Positions 8,012-16,552 of a DNA stretch of 46,253 nucleotides are shown here, piece after piece. The notes beneath the pieces are model-generated. The model was not told the DNA's origin. It was given only the letters and a program-made list of their open reading frames with translations, and ran no database searches. A program made the position numbers and the translations under genes. Position 1 is the first letter of the stretch. Each line of letters opens with the position of its first letter. The stretch is from Puerhibacterium puerhi. Lineage in GTDB: Bacteria; Actinomycetota; Actinomycetes; Actinomycetales; Cellulomonadaceae. The DNA is taken from contig NZ_WUWN01000018.1 in assembly GCF_009846865.1 (NCBI RefSeq), positions 1 through 46,253 on the forward strand. Reading direction: 5' to 3'.

Positions 8012-8905
8012 ATGACCGCACCGACGCTGGGGTTCATCGCGCGACCCACGCTGCCGCCCGCCCGGCACCTGGAGCTGGCCCGCGCCGTCGAGGCCGCCGG
8101 GATCGACGAGCTGTGGCTCTGGGAGGACTGCTTCAAGGAGACGGCGGTGGCCGGCGCCGCGGCGGTGCTGGGCGCCACCGAGCGGCTGCGCGTCGGCACC
8201 GGCGTGCTGCCCGTGCCGCTGCGCAACGTGGCGCTCACGGCGATGGAGATCGCCACGATCGACGGCATGTTCCCGGGCCGGCTCGTGCCCGGCGTCGGGC
8301 ACGGCGTCCAGGACTGGATGGGTCGGGTCGGCGCCCGGGCGGCCTCGCCGCTGACCCTGCTGCGCGAGCACCTGACCGCGCTGCGCGCGCTGCTGGACGG
8401 CGAGCGGGTGACCACCCGTGGCCGGTACGTGACGCTCGAGGACGTCGTGCTCGACTGGCCGCCGGCCACCCGCCCGCCCGTGCTGTCGGCGGCCGTCGGC
8501 CCCAGGACGCTGCGCCTGGTGGGCGAGCACGCCGACGGGGTGATCCTCACGTCGTCGACCGGCCTGGACCGCCTGCCCGGGGCGCTCGAGCAGGTCGGCG
8601 CCGGCCGCCGGGCCGCGGGCCGCGAGGAGCCGTTCGAGGTCGTCGTCTTCGTCGCGGTGGCGCGCCGCGCCGAGCACCTCGCTGACACCCGGGCGATGCT
8701 CGCCGGCGAGGGCCACGACGTCGCCGACGACGCCGGGCTCGCCCGCCTCGCCGCGTGGGGCGAGGCGGAGCAGGTGGCCGCCACGCTGCGCGCCTACGCC
8801 GACGCCGGCGCCACCACCGTGGTGGCCGAGCCGGACGCGCACGAGCCGGACCCCGAGGGGCTGGCCGCGTGGTTCGGGCAGGAGGTGGCGCCGCTGCTGC
8901 GGTGA
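8012..8905 (+). CDS. LLM-class (luciferase-like) flavin/F420-dependent oxidoreductase
   Basis: 297-residue TIM-barrel enzyme of the bacterial luciferase-like superfamily. Visible signatures are the N-terminal strand LGFIARPTLPPARHLELARAVEAAGIDELWLWED, then RLRVGTGVLPVPLRNVALTA, the GMFPGRLVPGVGHG turn, and PVLSAAVGPRTLRLVGEHADGVIL near residue 160. Members use FMN or F420; the cofactor and substrate cannot be assigned. The ATG at 8012 follows a purine-rich GAGGGTCGGGG. The gene is divergent from the GNAT remnant and 56 nt upstream of the amidase, which appears to have its own promoter. Confidence 0.8.
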   Translation: MTAPTLGFIARPTLPPARHLELARAVEAAGIDELWLWEDCFKETAVAGAAAVLGATERLRVGTGVLPVPLRNVALTAMEIATIDGMFPGRLVPGVGHGVQDWMGRVGARAASPLTLLREHLTALRALLDGERVTTRGRYVTLEDVVLDWPPATRPPVLSAAVGPRTLRLVGEHADGVILTSSTGLDRLPGALEQVGAGRRAAGREEPFEVVVFVAVARRAEHLADTRAMLAGEGHDVADDAGLARLAAWGEAEQVAATLRAYADAGATTVVAEPDAHEPDPEGLAAWFGQEVAPLLR

Positions 8906-8949
8906 GCCGGCCGCAAGGTCCGGGGCGGTGCGCCGTCGCCGGCCCCTCC

Positions 8950-8955
8950 TAGGCT
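8950..8955 (+). promoter_or_regulatory. -10 box (TAGGCT) for a leaderless amidase mRNA
   Basis: TAGGCT ends 6 nt before the ATG at 8962 and there is no ribosome site. Transcription would start at or beside the start codon. Confidence 0.5.
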
Positions 8956-8961
8956 GACGGC

Positions 8962-10467
8962 ATGACCGAGCTGCACGAGCGCACCGCCGTCGAGCTGCGC
9001 GACCTGCTCCGGGACGGCTCCCTGACGCCGCCCGACGTGGTGGAGCACTACCTCAAGCGCGTGGAGGCGGGCAACGCGGCCGTCGGGGCCTTCACCACGG
9101 TGACCGCCGACGCCGCCCGCGAGCGCGCCGCCGGCCTGCTCCGCGAGCGGGACGCCGGCGCGCTGGTGGACGACTGCCCGGACGACGACGCCGTGCTGTG
9201 GGGCCTGCCCTCGGGCGACAAGGACCTGTGGGACCGCGCGGGCGTGCCCACGGGCTTCGGCTCGCGGGCCTTCGCCGGCGAGCACCGCTACGTGCCCGAG
9301 GCGAGCAGCGACGTCGTGCGGGTGCTCGACGCCGCCGGGACGGTGTCGCTGGGCAAGACGGCCGCGCCCGAGCTCGGTTTCCCCGCGTACACCGAGACGC
9401 TGGCCGGCCCGCCGGCGCGCAACCCCTGGGACCCCGGGCGCGGGGCGGGCGGCTCCAGCGGCGGCGCGGCCGCCGCGGTGGCGGCGGGCCTGCTGCCGTT
9501 CGCGCCCGGCTCCGACGGCGGCGGCTCGGTCCGCATCCCGGCGGCGGCCTGCGGGCTCGTGGGGCTCAAGCCGACCCGCGGCCTGCTGCCGGCCGGCTCG
9601 GGCGTCGACTCGCTCGGCGGCCTCGTGGTCAACGGACCTCTCGCCCGCACGACGGCCGACGCCGCGCTGCTCCTGGAGGGCATGCTCCCGCGCCGCGGCG
9701 ACGACGCCGTGGACCACCCGCTCACCCTGCGCACCACCGCAGGCCCGCGGGGCAGCTACCTGGCCGCCGCGCAGCGCGGCGAGGCCCCGGACGGCCGGCG
9801 CCGGTTCCACCTGGCGGTGAGCACGTTCAGCGCGTGGGACGGCTTCTACGACTTCCCGGCGGGCCCCGAGGCGCTGGCCGCGCTCGACGCCGCGGTGGCC
9901 GAGCTGGGCGCGCTCGGCCACGGCCTCGAGGAGCCGGCCTGGGAGCCGGACGCCGCCTACGCGCCCGCGTTCCGGACCCTCTGGATGGCGGGGGCCTCGG
10001 CGGTGCCGATCGACGACCCGGCGCGCCTCGAGCTGCTCGAGCCGCTGACCCGCTGGCTGGTCGGCGTGGGCCGCAAGGTCTCGGCCCGGCAGCTCGCCGA
10101 GGCGCTCGCCGCGCTCTCGCGCTTCGAGCGCACGATGGTGGCGCGCGTCGAGCGGTACGACGCCGTGGTCACGCCGGCGCTGGCGATGACGCCCCGCCCG
10201 CTGGGCTGGTTCGACGCCGAGGACCCGGAGCGCAACTTCGAGCAGCAGTGCCAGTACACCCCGTACACCTCGATGATCAACGTGTGCGGCCTGCCCGCGA
10301 TCACGGTGCCGGTGACCTGGACGGAGCCCACGGACTCCGCGCCGGCGGGCCTGCCGATGGGCGTGCAGCTCGTCGGGCGGCCGGGCGGCGAGCACGTGCT
10401 GCTGGCGCTGGCGGCGCAGCTGGAGGAGCGGCTGCGGTGGTCGCTGCGGCGGCCGGCCGTCTGGTGA
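8962..10467 (+). CDS. Amidase (amidase-signature family)
   Basis: 501-residue hydrolase of the amidase-signature family, which cleaves carboxamides through a Ser-cisSer-Lys triad. The triad is visible: Lys87 in SGDKDLW, cis-Ser166 in GGSSGGAAAA and nucleophile Ser189 in GSDGGGSVRIPA, followed by CGLVGLKPTRG. The C-terminal LPAITVPVTW and GVQLVGRPGGEHVLL segments also match. Genes for a GatB/GatC partner are absent, so it is not GatA; the natural substrate is unknown. A start without a ribosome site but with a TAGGCT box suggests a leaderless message. Confidence 0.88.
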   Translation: MTELHERTAVELRDLLRDGSLTPPDVVEHYLKRVEAGNAAVGAFTTVTADAARERAAGLLRERDAGALVDDCPDDDAVLWGLPSGDKDLWDRAGVPTGFGSRAFAGEHRYVPEASSDVVRVLDAAGTVSLGKTAAPELGFPAYTETLAGPPARNPWDPGRGAGGSSGGAAAAVAAGLLPFAPGSDGGGSVRIPAAACGLVGLKPTRGLLPAGSGVDSLGGLVVNGPLARTTADAALLLEGMLPRRGDDAVDHPLTLRTTAGPRGSYLAAAQRGEAPDGRRRFHLAVSTFSAWDGFYDFPAGPEALAALDAAVAELGALGHGLEEPAWEPDAAYAPAFRTLWMAGASAVPIDDPARLELLEPLTRWLVGVGRKVSARQLAEALAALSRFERTMVARVERYDAVVTPALAMTPRPLGWFDAEDPERNFEQQCQYTPYTSMINVCGLPAITVPVTWTEPTDSAPAGLPMGVQLVGRPGGEHVLLALAAQLEERLRWSLRRPAVW

Positions 10468-10507
10468 CCTGACGGGTCTTCCCCTCGCCCGGACCCCCGC
10501 GTAGCGT

Positions 10508-10522
10508 TACCCCGAGGGGGTA
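10508..10522. promoter_or_regulatory. TACCCC-N3-GGGGTA palindrome, candidate metal-sensor operator
   Basis: Perfect 6-bp arms around GAG, 32 nt before the ATG of the membrane protein gene, next to TATACG. G/C-rich arms ending in TA resemble operators of CsoR-type copper or persulfide repressors. No such regulator is encoded nearby, so the identity is inferred from shape only. Confidence 0.45.
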
Positions 10523-10553
10523 TACGGCCGCCCGGAGCACGAGGGAGTGACCC

Positions 10554-11243
10554 ATGTCCGAGACCCCGGCCCTGCGCCCCGCGCCCGGCGCACCGACCCC
10601 GGCCGGCGCAGCCGCCGGCCACCCGCCCGCGGCGAGGTCGGCCCCGTGGCCCTGGCCGCGCACCGCCGCGTGGCTGGCGCTGGGCGCGCTCGCCGCGGCG
10701 GGCCTGCTGGTCGGCGGCGCGCTGCTCGACGGCGGCGCGCTCGACAGCGGTCCGGGCGGCGGCAGCCCGGGCGGCGCGATCCGGCTGGACGCCGTCAGCG
10801 CGACCACGCCCGCCACCGCCGTCGGCGTGGCGGCGCTGTGCTACCTCGCCGCGGCGGCCAGCGGGCGCCGCTGGGCGTCCTGGGCCGCCGTGCCCGTGGC
10901 GAGCGCCCTGCCGTTCCTGGCCGAGGTGCTCGGCGTGCCGCGGTGGACGGCGATCGCGGCGGCCGGAGCGGTGCTCGTCGCGCTCGGGGCGCTCGCTCGG
11001 CGCGGCGCGACGTGGCCGCAGGCGCTCGCCATGGTCGGCTGGTTCGGTGCCTGCGTGGTGGCCCTGGAGCTCGCCCCGCGGGTGGGGCTGGCGCTCGCCG
11101 GCGCCGCCCTCGCCGCCCACGCGGCGTGGGACGCGGTGCACTACCGGCGCGACGCCGTCGTGCACCGCTCGCTCGCCGTGTGGTGCATGGGCCTCGACGT
11201 GCTGCTCGGCGGGGCGTGCCTGGCGCTGGCGGCCGCCGGCTGA
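10554..11243 (+). CDS. Multi-pass membrane protein of unknown function
   Basis: 229 residues. After a Pro/Ala-rich cytoplasmic start (about 1-35) there are about six hydrophobic segments: 38-58, 82-102, 105-125, 128-145, 160-185 and 205-228. A conserved-looking loop AHAAWDAVHYRRDAVVHRSLA precedes the last segment, and the His/Asp/Arg there could be functional. No family is recognised. The ATG at 10554 has a GAGGGAG ribosome site. The palindrome about 32 nt upstream suggests regulated expression. Confidence 0.7.
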   Translation: MSETPALRPAPGAPTPAGAAAGHPPAARSAPWPWPRTAAWLALGALAAAGLLVGGALLDGGALDSGPGGGSPGGAIRLDAVSATTPATAVGVAALCYLAAAASGRRWASWAAVPVASALPFLAEVLGVPRWTAIAAAGAVLVALGALARRGATWPQALAMVGWFGACVVALELAPRVGLALAGAALAAHAAWDAVHYRRDAVVHRSLAVWCMGLDVLLGGACLALAAAG

Positions 11244-11343
11244 GCCCGCGCCGTCCCGGGAGCCGGGCGCGGGCGCGCCCGGCGGGACGCGCCGGCGCAC
11301 CGGCCGCGGAACACGCCGCCGCCGCGCGGTGTTGCCCTAGGCG

Positions 11344-12405
11344 ATGAACGCCGTGAACCCCTCCCCCGCGCTGTCCGTGCTCGACCTCGTCCCCGTCCGC
11401 TCCGGGCAGAGCACCGCCCAGGCGATCGCCTCGTCGCTCGAGCTCGTCCGGCTCGCCGACCGGCTCGGCCTGACGCGGTACTGGTTCGCCGAGCACCACA
11501 ACATGCCGGCCGTCGCGGCGTCGACGCCGCCCGTGATGATCGCCGCCGCGGCGGCGCAGACCGACCGCATCCGCATCGGCTCCGGCGGCGTCATGCTGCC
11601 CAACCACGCGCCGCTCGTGGTCGCCGAGCAGTTCGCGGCGCTCGAGGCGCTCGCGCCGGGGCGCGTCGACCTCGGCATCGGCCGCGCGCCGGGCAGCGAC
11701 CCGGTGATCACGGCGCTGCTGCGCTCCTCGGGCCCCACCGCGGACGTCGAGCGGTTCCCGCAGCACGTGCAGGACGTCATGGCGCTGCTGCAGCGTGACG
11801 GCGCCACGATCCGCCTCACCAGCGGCGAGACCTACCCCGTGCGCGCCACCCCCGCCGCCGAGGGCACGCCCACGGTCTGGCTGCTCGGCTCCTCCGACTA
11901 CTCCGCGCGCCTGGCGGCCGAGCTCGGCCTGCCGTACGTGTTCGCCCACCACTTCGCCGGGCCCGGGCTCCAGCAGGCGCTGACGCTCTACCGCGACGGC
12001 TACCGGGCCAGCGAGGAGCACCCCGAGCCGCGCACCTTCGTCACGGCGAACGTCGTCGTCGCGCCGACGCAGGACGAGGCCGACGAGCGCGCGCTGCCGC
12101 AGCTGCGGTCGATGGCGCGCCTGCGCACCGGCAAGCCGATGGGGCCGCTGGAGACGGTCGAGGAGGCCAAGGCCGCGCCGCTGGACACCCTCGGCGAGCA
12201 GGCGGTCGCGGACATGCGCGCCCGATGGATCGTCGGCACGCCCGAGGCCGCCGCCGACGAGCTCGCGCGGCTCGCCGCCGCCCACGGCACCGGCGAGGTC
12301 ATGGCCGTGCCCGTGGCGGCGTCGTACGCCGGCGAGGACCTCGCCACCACGCCGGGCCGCGCGCAGACGCTCGAGCTGCTCGCCGGCGCGCTCGCCGCGC
12401 GCTGA
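11344..12405 (+). CDS. LLM-class flavin-dependent oxidoreductase (MsnO8/YhbW-like)
   Basis: 353-residue luciferase-like monooxygenase. It has the diagnostic YWFAEHHNMPAVAASTPPVM region, IRIGSGGVMLPNHAPLVVAE and LGIGRAPGSDP near residue 115, plus VWLLGSSDYSARLAAELGLP. This class usually uses FMN; the substrate is unknown and there is only low similarity to the other LLM gene in the window. A TAGGCG box ends directly before the ATG at 11344, which is too close for it to serve that codon. It would fit a leaderless start at the in-frame GTG at 11353, giving a protein three residues shorter, so the start is uncertain between these two. Confidence 0.85.
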   Translation: MNAVNPSPALSVLDLVPVRSGQSTAQAIASSLELVRLADRLGLTRYWFAEHHNMPAVAASTPPVMIAAAAAQTDRIRIGSGGVMLPNHAPLVVAEQFAALEALAPGRVDLGIGRAPGSDPVITALLRSSGPTADVERFPQHVQDVMALLQRDGATIRLTSGETYPVRATPAAEGTPTVWLLGSSDYSARLAAELGLPYVFAHHFAGPGLQQALTLYRDGYRASEEHPEPRTFVTANVVVAPTQDEADERALPQLRSMARLRTGKPMGPLETVEEAKAAPLDTLGEQAVADMRARWIVGTPEAAADELARLAAAHGTGEVMAVPVAASYAGEDLATTPGRAQTLELLAGALAAR

Positions 12406-12456
12406 CCGGCGCTCCGCGGGGCCGCCGGCGGGCGGCCCCGCGGCGGCGCCGCCGTC

Positions 12457-12462
12457 TAGGCT
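12457..12462 (+). promoter_or_regulatory. -10 box (TAGGCT) for the leaderless MBL-fold gene
   Basis: TAGGCT ends 7 nt before the ATG at 12470, and no ribosome site is seen. Confidence 0.5.
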
Positions 12463-12469
12463 GCCGCGC

Positions 12470-13339
12470 ATGACGACGCCCGCCCCGGTGACCTCGTTCG
12501 CGTCGGTGCTGCGCGCCGACAACCCGGGCCCCATGACGCTCGACGGCACCCGCAGCTACGTGCTGCGTGCGCCCGGCGCGGAGGCGGCCGTCGTCGTCGA
12601 CCCCGGGCCGGACGAGCCTGACCACCTCGCCGCGCTGGCCGCGGCCGGCCCGGTCGCGCTGGTCCTCGTGACGCACCGGCACGCCGACCACACGGACGGC
12701 TCGCCGCGGCTGCGCGGGCTCACCGGGGCGCCGGTGCGCGCGGCCGACCCGGCGCACTGCCACGGCGGCGACCCGCTGGTGGGCGGCGACGTGGTCGAGG
12801 CGGCCGGGCTGCGCATCGAGGTGCTGGCCACGCCGGGTCACACGGCGGACTCGGTGTCGTTCGTCGTCGCGCCCGCCTCGGGTCCCAGGGCGTCCGGCGC
12901 GCCGGACGCGCCCGTGGTGCTCACCGGGGACACCGTGCTCGGCCGCGGGACCACGGTGATCGCCGAGCCGGACGGGTCGCTGCGCGACTACCTCGCCAGC
13001 CTCGACGCCCTGGAGCGCCTCGCGACCGGGGGCGTGCCGGTGCGCGGCCTGCCCGGTCACGGACCCGTGGTCGACGACCTCGGCGCCGTCGTGCGCGCCT
13101 ATCGCGCGCACCGGCAGGAGCGCCTGGCGCAGGTGCGGGCGGCCGTGGCGGCCCTGGGCGTCGTCCTGCCGACCCCGGCCCAGGCGTCCGCGGGGGCGCC
13201 GGGCGACCTGCCCCCGGGCGTGCCAGACGACCTGGCGGACGCCGTCGTCGACGCCGTGTACGCCGACGTGGACGGGTCCGTGCGCGCGGCCGCGCGCCAG
13301 TCAGTCGTGGCGCAGCTGGAGTACCTCGCCGGGCGCTGA
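12470..13339 (+). CDS. Metallo-beta-lactamase-fold hydrolase (LACTB2-like)
   Basis: 289 residues. The metal motif is THRHADHTDG (His69, His71, Asp73, His74). A third ligand group follows in VLATPGHTADSVSF, with VLTGDTVLGRG (bridging Asp) and GLPGHGP. This set matches the hydrolase/thioesterase/endoribonuclease branch related to LACTB2 and not true beta-lactamases. The C-terminal helical part (about 205-289) is where that branch has a winged-helix-like domain. The cellular substrate is not deducible. It ends 44 bp from the convergent hypothetical gene. Confidence 0.85.
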   Translation: MTTPAPVTSFASVLRADNPGPMTLDGTRSYVLRAPGAEAAVVVDPGPDEPDHLAALAAAGPVALVLVTHRHADHTDGSPRLRGLTGAPVRAADPAHCHGGDPLVGGDVVEAAGLRIEVLATPGHTADSVSFVVAPASGPRASGAPDAPVVLTGDTVLGRGTTVIAEPDGSLRDYLASLDALERLATGGVPVRGLPGHGPVVDDLGAVVRAYRAHRQERLAQVRAAVAALGVVLPTPAQASAGAPGDLPPGVPDDLADAVVDAVYADVDGSVRAAARQSVVAQLEYLAGR

Positions 13340-13383
13340 CCGGGCCCGTCCGCCTTGGACGCGCGGACCCGCGAGCCCAGACC

Positions 13384-13818
13384 TCAGGCGTCGACCTCGT
13401 GCGGCAGCACCAGCGCCCCGCCCGTCGGCACCGCCAGCTCCCAGCGCGAGCCGTGGCCGCCCGAGGCGGCGTAGTACGGCGTCTGCACGACGACCCGGCC
13501 GGGCCGCACGGAGGCGATCTCGACCGGCGTCGGCTCGTCGACACCCTCGCCGCGCAGCAGGACCCAACGCTCGGCGAGCACGGCGATGCCGGTCGTGTGC
13601 AGCAGCTCGCGGGCGTCCGCCTCGTCGCCGGCCGGGCCGACCGGGTGGCCGAAGACCGTGGCGGGGACCCACTGGGGCTCGCCGTCGCCGCGCTCGTCGT
13701 CGCCGTCGGTGCGCCCGCCGGCGGGCAGCAGGTAGCCGACGAGCTCGCCGTCGTCAGGTCGGTGCACGGGGACCCAGGACGCGGGAACCGGGGCGGGGGC
13801 GTCGGCGGGACCTCTCAT
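13384..13818 (-). CDS. Hypothetical protein, actinobacterial type
   Basis: 144 residues with no family recognised. A WVPVHRPDDGELVGYLLP start is followed by an acidic loop, then WVPATVFGHPVG, ERWVLLRGEG, VEIASVRPGRVVVQTPYYA and RWELAVP, which looks all-beta. The ATG at 13818 is preferred over one 42 nt further out because TACGGT ends 7 nt upstream (leaderless type) and conserved-looking sequence begins shortly after. There is no signal peptide or membrane segment. Confidence 0.65.
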   Translation of the reverse strand: MRGPADAPAPVPASWVPVHRPDDGELVGYLLPAGGRTDGDDERGDGEPQWVPATVFGHPVGPAGDEADARELLHTTGIAVLAERWVLLRGEGVDEPTPVEIASVRPGRVVVQTPYYAASGGHGSRWELAVPTGGALVLPHEVDA

Positions 13819-13825
13819 GCGCGGC

Positions 13826-13831
13826 ACCGTA
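13826..13831 (-). promoter_or_regulatory. -10 box (TACGGT) for the hypothetical gene
   Basis: On the minus strand TACGGT ends 7 nt before the ATG at 13818, with no ribosome site. Confidence 0.4.
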
Positions 13832-13890
13832 GCGACGCGGCACGGCGGACGGCACGGCATTTCCGTCCGTGCGTACCCCTTCCTCGCGCA

Positions 13891-13948
13891 TCCGGGTCCC
13901 TGGCGGTCCGAGACAGAAGGGTCTGTCTCGGACCGCCAGGGACCCGGA
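13891..13948. terminator. Long perfect palindrome downstream of purQ
   Basis: 27-bp perfect arms (13891-13917 and 13922-13948) around the 4-nt loop AGGG. The inner part reads GAGACAGA/TCTGTCTC. It lies 43 nt past the purQ stop, so it can end purS-purQ transcripts and shield the downstream hypothetical gene's promoter. The inner word TCTGTCTCGG recurs in other gaps of the window. Confidence 0.75.
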
Positions 13949-13990
13949 ACGGATCAGGCTCGCGAGGCCTGCAGGGTCAGGCGGGCGGCG

Positions 13991-14710
13991 TCAGGCGCGC
14001 ACCAGCGACGCGAGCACCGACGTGAAGAACGTCAGGCCGTCGGTGCCGGCACGCACGCCGTCGGCGGCGTCGGGGCCGAAGCCGGCCTCGACCGCGTGCT
14101 CCGGGTGCGGCATGAGCCCGACGACGTTGCCGCGCTCGTTCGTGATGCCGGCGATGTCGCGGCGCGAGCCGTTGGGGTTCTGCCCGACGTAGCGGAACAC
14201 CACGCGGCCCTCGCCCTCGAGCTCGTCGAGCGTGCGGTCGTCGGCGACGAACTGCCCGTCCTGGTTCTTCAGCGGGATGGTGATCGTCTGCCCCTGGGCG
14301 AACTGGTTCGTCCAGGCGGTCGAGGCGTTCTCGACGACCAGCTGCTGCTCGCGGCAGACGAAGTGCAGGTGGTCGTTCTTGACCATCGAGCCGGGCAGCA
14401 GGTGCGCCTCGGTGAGGATCTGGAAGCCGTTGCAGATGCCCAGCACCGGCATGCCGCCGCGGGCGGCGTCGACGACGGCGCCCATGGCCGGCGCGAACCG
14501 GCTGATCGCTCCGGCGCGCAGGTAGTCGCCGTAGGAGAAGCCGCCCGGCAGGACGACGGCGTCGACCCCGTGCAGGTCGGCGTCGGCGTGCCAGAGGGAC
14601 ACCGGCTCCCCGCCGGCGAGGCGCACGGCGCGCGCGGCGTCGCGGTCGTCGAGCGTGCCGGGGAACGTGAGGACGCCGATGCGGGCGGCGTCGAGCGTCG
14701 GGGCGGCCAT
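13991..14710 (-). CDS. purQ: Phosphoribosylformylglycinamidine synthase, glutaminase subunit PurQ
   Basis: 239-residue class I glutamine amidotransferase that supplies ammonia for the FGAM synthase step of purine synthesis with PurS and PurL. Motifs: [17 protein letters not shown], nucleophile Cys93 in [11 protein letters not shown], and the catalytic His/Glu in [10 protein letters not shown]. The ATG at 14710 overlaps the purS stop by 1 nt (TGATG), so translation is coupled. The length is normal. purL, usually next, is absent; a palindrome and an unrelated gene follow instead. Confidence 0.97.
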   Translation of the reverse strand: MAAPTLDAARIGVLTFPGTLDDRDAARAVRLAGGEPVSLWHADADLHGVDAVVLPGGFSYGDYLRAGAISRFAPAMGAVVDAARGGMPVLGICNGFQILTEAHLLPGSMVKNDHLHFVCREQQLVVENASTAWTNQFAQGQTITIPLKNQDGQFVADDRTLDELEGEGRVVFRYVGQNPNGSRRDIAGITNERGNVVGLMPHPEHAVEAGFGPDAADGVRAGTDGLTFFTSVLASLVRA

Positions 14711-14994
14711 CAGGCCGCACCCTCGACAGTCGTCGCGGCCGCGTCGGCGGCGACGTCGGCCACGCGGACGACGTCCTCGATGACCGGGTTGCTCAGCAGC
14801 GTCACCGCCGCCTCCTGGGCCGCAGCCAGGACCTCGGGCGTCACGTCGCCCTCGACCTCCAGCTCGAAACGCTTGCCCTGGCGCACGCTGGTGAACTGGG
14901 TGAAGCCGAGGCGAGGCAGCGCCCCGACCACGGCCTTGCCCTGGGGGTCCAGGATCTCGGGCTTGGGCATGACCTCGACGACGACGCGTCCCAC
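14710..14994 (-). CDS. purS: Phosphoribosylformylglycinamidine synthase subunit PurS
   Basis: 94 residues. It is the small dimeric bridging subunit of the PurLQS complex. The typical [20 protein letters not shown] start, [20 protein letters not shown] and [10 protein letters not shown] are all visible. The GTG at 14994 is chosen because AGAGGAG lies 6 nt upstream. It is first in the two-gene operon with purQ. A TAGACT box on the minus strand at 15156-15161 would give a leader of about 150 nt. Confidence 0.95.
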   Translation of the reverse strand: MGRVVVEVMPKPEILDPQGKAVVGALPRLGFTQFTSVRQGKRFELEVEGDVTPEVLAAAQEAAVTLLSNPVIEDVVRVADVAADAAATTVEGAA

Positions 14995-15443
14995 GGGGGC
15001 TCCTCTGGTGGGTCTTCCGGCACGTGCCGCCGCTCCGGGATCCCGCGCACGGGCGCCAGCGGCCGGTGCGGTGCACGCGATCGGTGCACTCGACGTCTGG
15101 CGCGGTCTGGCGCAGGTGTGCGCGAGCGGGAGCACGACGGCGGGGTTCCGCGGCCAGTCTACCCGCGGCTCGCGGGCCGCCGGTCCGTCGTCCCGCACCG
15201 CTCGGCCACGACGGCTCTCTGTGAAGAACTTCCAGGTCACGATCCTGCAACACCCTGCCGCCCTGGCGGCGGACCAGTCCGGCGCGCGGGCGCCGCGCCC
15301 GATAGGGTCGCGGCGGCGGCTCGCACGACCGCGCCCTCACGGGCCGGGTGCGCCGTCGTCCTCGAACCCCGCCTGTACCCGTGGCGCCGTCCCGCGGGGT
15401 GACACCTGCCCGCGCCACGACAACGCCGACCTGTGAGGCCGCA
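14995..15443. promoter_or_regulatory. 449-bp divergent gap between purS and the septum-formation gene
   Basis: No gene is visible here. Minus-strand TAGACT (15156-15161) is a possible purS -10 box. Plus-strand TAGGGT (15303-15308) is a possible -10 box for the membrane protein, leaving a leader of about 130 nt. Two copies of GGTGCAC, 13 bp apart (15070-15076 and 15083-15089), sit in the purS leader and could be a regulator site. No riboswitch fold was recognised. Confidence 0.3.
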
Positions 15444-16448
15444 TTGAGCACCACGCCCCCGGAGGGCACCGCCCCGGACCCGTTCGCCCCGCCGTCCTCG
15501 ACCCCCGAGACGCCGGCTCCCACCCCGTCGGGCACCACGCCGCCCGCCGCGCCGTACGGCACGCCGTCCGCGCAGCCGACGCCTGAGCAGCCGGCGCCGT
15601 ACACCGAGGGTGGCGCGCCCAGCACCGACGCCCCCGCCTCGCCCTACGAGGCCGCCCCGTCGTCGCCGTACGGCACGGCTCCGGCCGCGCCGCAGGCGCA
15701 GCACGGCTCCCCGTACGGCCAGCCCGCCGCCCCGGGCACCGACGGCTTCGCCATCGCGTCGCTCGTCACGGGCATCCTGGGCACCGGCATCGTCGCGCTC
15801 GTGCTCGGCATCGTCGGCCTCAACCGCGTCAAGAAGTCCGGCCAGAACGGCAAGGGCATGTCCATCGCCGGCATCGTGCTCGGCGCGCTGGGCATCGTCG
15901 GCGGGATCATCTGGGCGATCTTCCTCGTGTGGGCGTTCAGCAACGCCGACGAGCTCCAGGACCTCGACACCGCCTCCGGCACCTCGGTCGTCGAGGAGAC
16001 CGAGGCGCCCGCCGCCACCGACGCGCCGAGCGACGACGCCGCCGAGGACACCGCGGACGAGTCCGGTGCGACGTCCCTCCAGGGCGCCGTCGCGGCCGAC
16101 GCCGGCTTCGAGCTCGGCGGCTGCTTCGACGCCCCGCCCAGCGGGAACGTCTACGACATCGACTTCGTCGACTGCACCCAGTCGCACGAGTACGAGGTGT
16201 ACGCCGTCGACGCCTTCGCCGAGGGCTCCTACCCCGGCGACGAGGCGATCACCGACGTCGCCGTCGACTTCTGCAAGTCCTCCTTCGAGGACTACGTGAG
16301 CGTGGACTACTTCGACTCGTCGCTCGACTACGACGCCTACATCCCCGACGCCGAGTCGTGGGAGCAGGGCGACCGCGAGCTCGCGTGCTACGCGTACTCG
16401 ATGGACGGCGATCCGCTGACCAGCAGCGTCAAGGGCTCCGGCCTCTGA
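15444..16448 (+). CDS. DUF4190 / septum-formation-domain membrane protein
   Basis: 334 residues. A disordered Pro/Thr/Ala-rich cytoplasmic N-terminus with repeated SPYG/APYG units (about 1-100) is followed by two membrane helices ([20 protein letters not shown] and [20 protein letters not shown]) typical of DUF4190. After an acidic linker comes an extracytoplasmic domain beginning [20 protein letters not shown] and [13 protein letters not shown], with Cys at CFD, DCT, FCK and LACYAY, matching the 'septum formation' family. The exact role is unknown, and the family name is not proof of a division function. The TTG at 15444 is chosen because GTGAGG lies just upstream and the proline-rich domain starts there. 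A strong hairpin follows. Confidence 0.8.
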   Translation: MSTTPPEGTAPDPFAPPSSTPETPAPTPSGTTPPAAPYGTPSAQPTPEQPAPYTEGGAPSTDAPASPYEAAPSSPYGTAPAAPQAQHGSPYGQPAAPGTDGFAIASLVTGILGTGIVALVLGIVGLNRVKKSGQNGKGMSIAGIVLGALGIVGGIIWAIFLVWAFSNADELQDLDTASGTSVVEETEAPAATDAPSDDAAEDTADESGATSLQGAVAADAGFELGGCFDAPPSGNVYDIDFVDCTQSHEYEVYAVDAFAEGSYPGDEAITDVAVDFCKSSFEDYVSVDYFDSSLDYDAYIPDAESWEQGDRELACYAYSMDGDPLTSSVKGSGL

Positions 16449-16486
16449 CCGGTCCGACCCGGCCCCGTGGGGCCGCTCGGCGCACC

Positions 16487-16518
16487 ACGGGGCGCCCTCC
16501 GCACGGAGGGCGCCCCGT
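16487..16518. terminator. Bidirectional terminator between the septum-formation gene and purC
   Basis: Perfect 15-bp stem (16487-16501 with 16504-16518; arm ACGGGGCGCCCTCCG) with a 2-nt tip, lying between two convergent genes. Confidence 0.8.
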
Positions 16519-16530
16519 CGTCGTCTGGGC

Positions 16531-16552
16531 TCAGCGGCGGCTCAGCGGCGGC
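16531..16552. repeat. 11-bp tandem duplication over the purC stop
   Basis: TCAGCGGCGGC occurs twice in tandem (16531-16541 and 16542-16552). Read on the minus strand, each copy contains TGA; the gene uses the one at 16542-16544. The second TGA lies in another frame. Confidence 0.7.

Noticed and set aside
8962-10467. Assignment of the amidase as GatA
   Set aside because: No gatB or gatC neighbour, and the protein has the general amidase-signature layout.
14995-15443. Purine riboswitch upstream of purS
   Set aside because: No recognisable purine aptamer core; the region is GC-rich with only possible -10 boxes.
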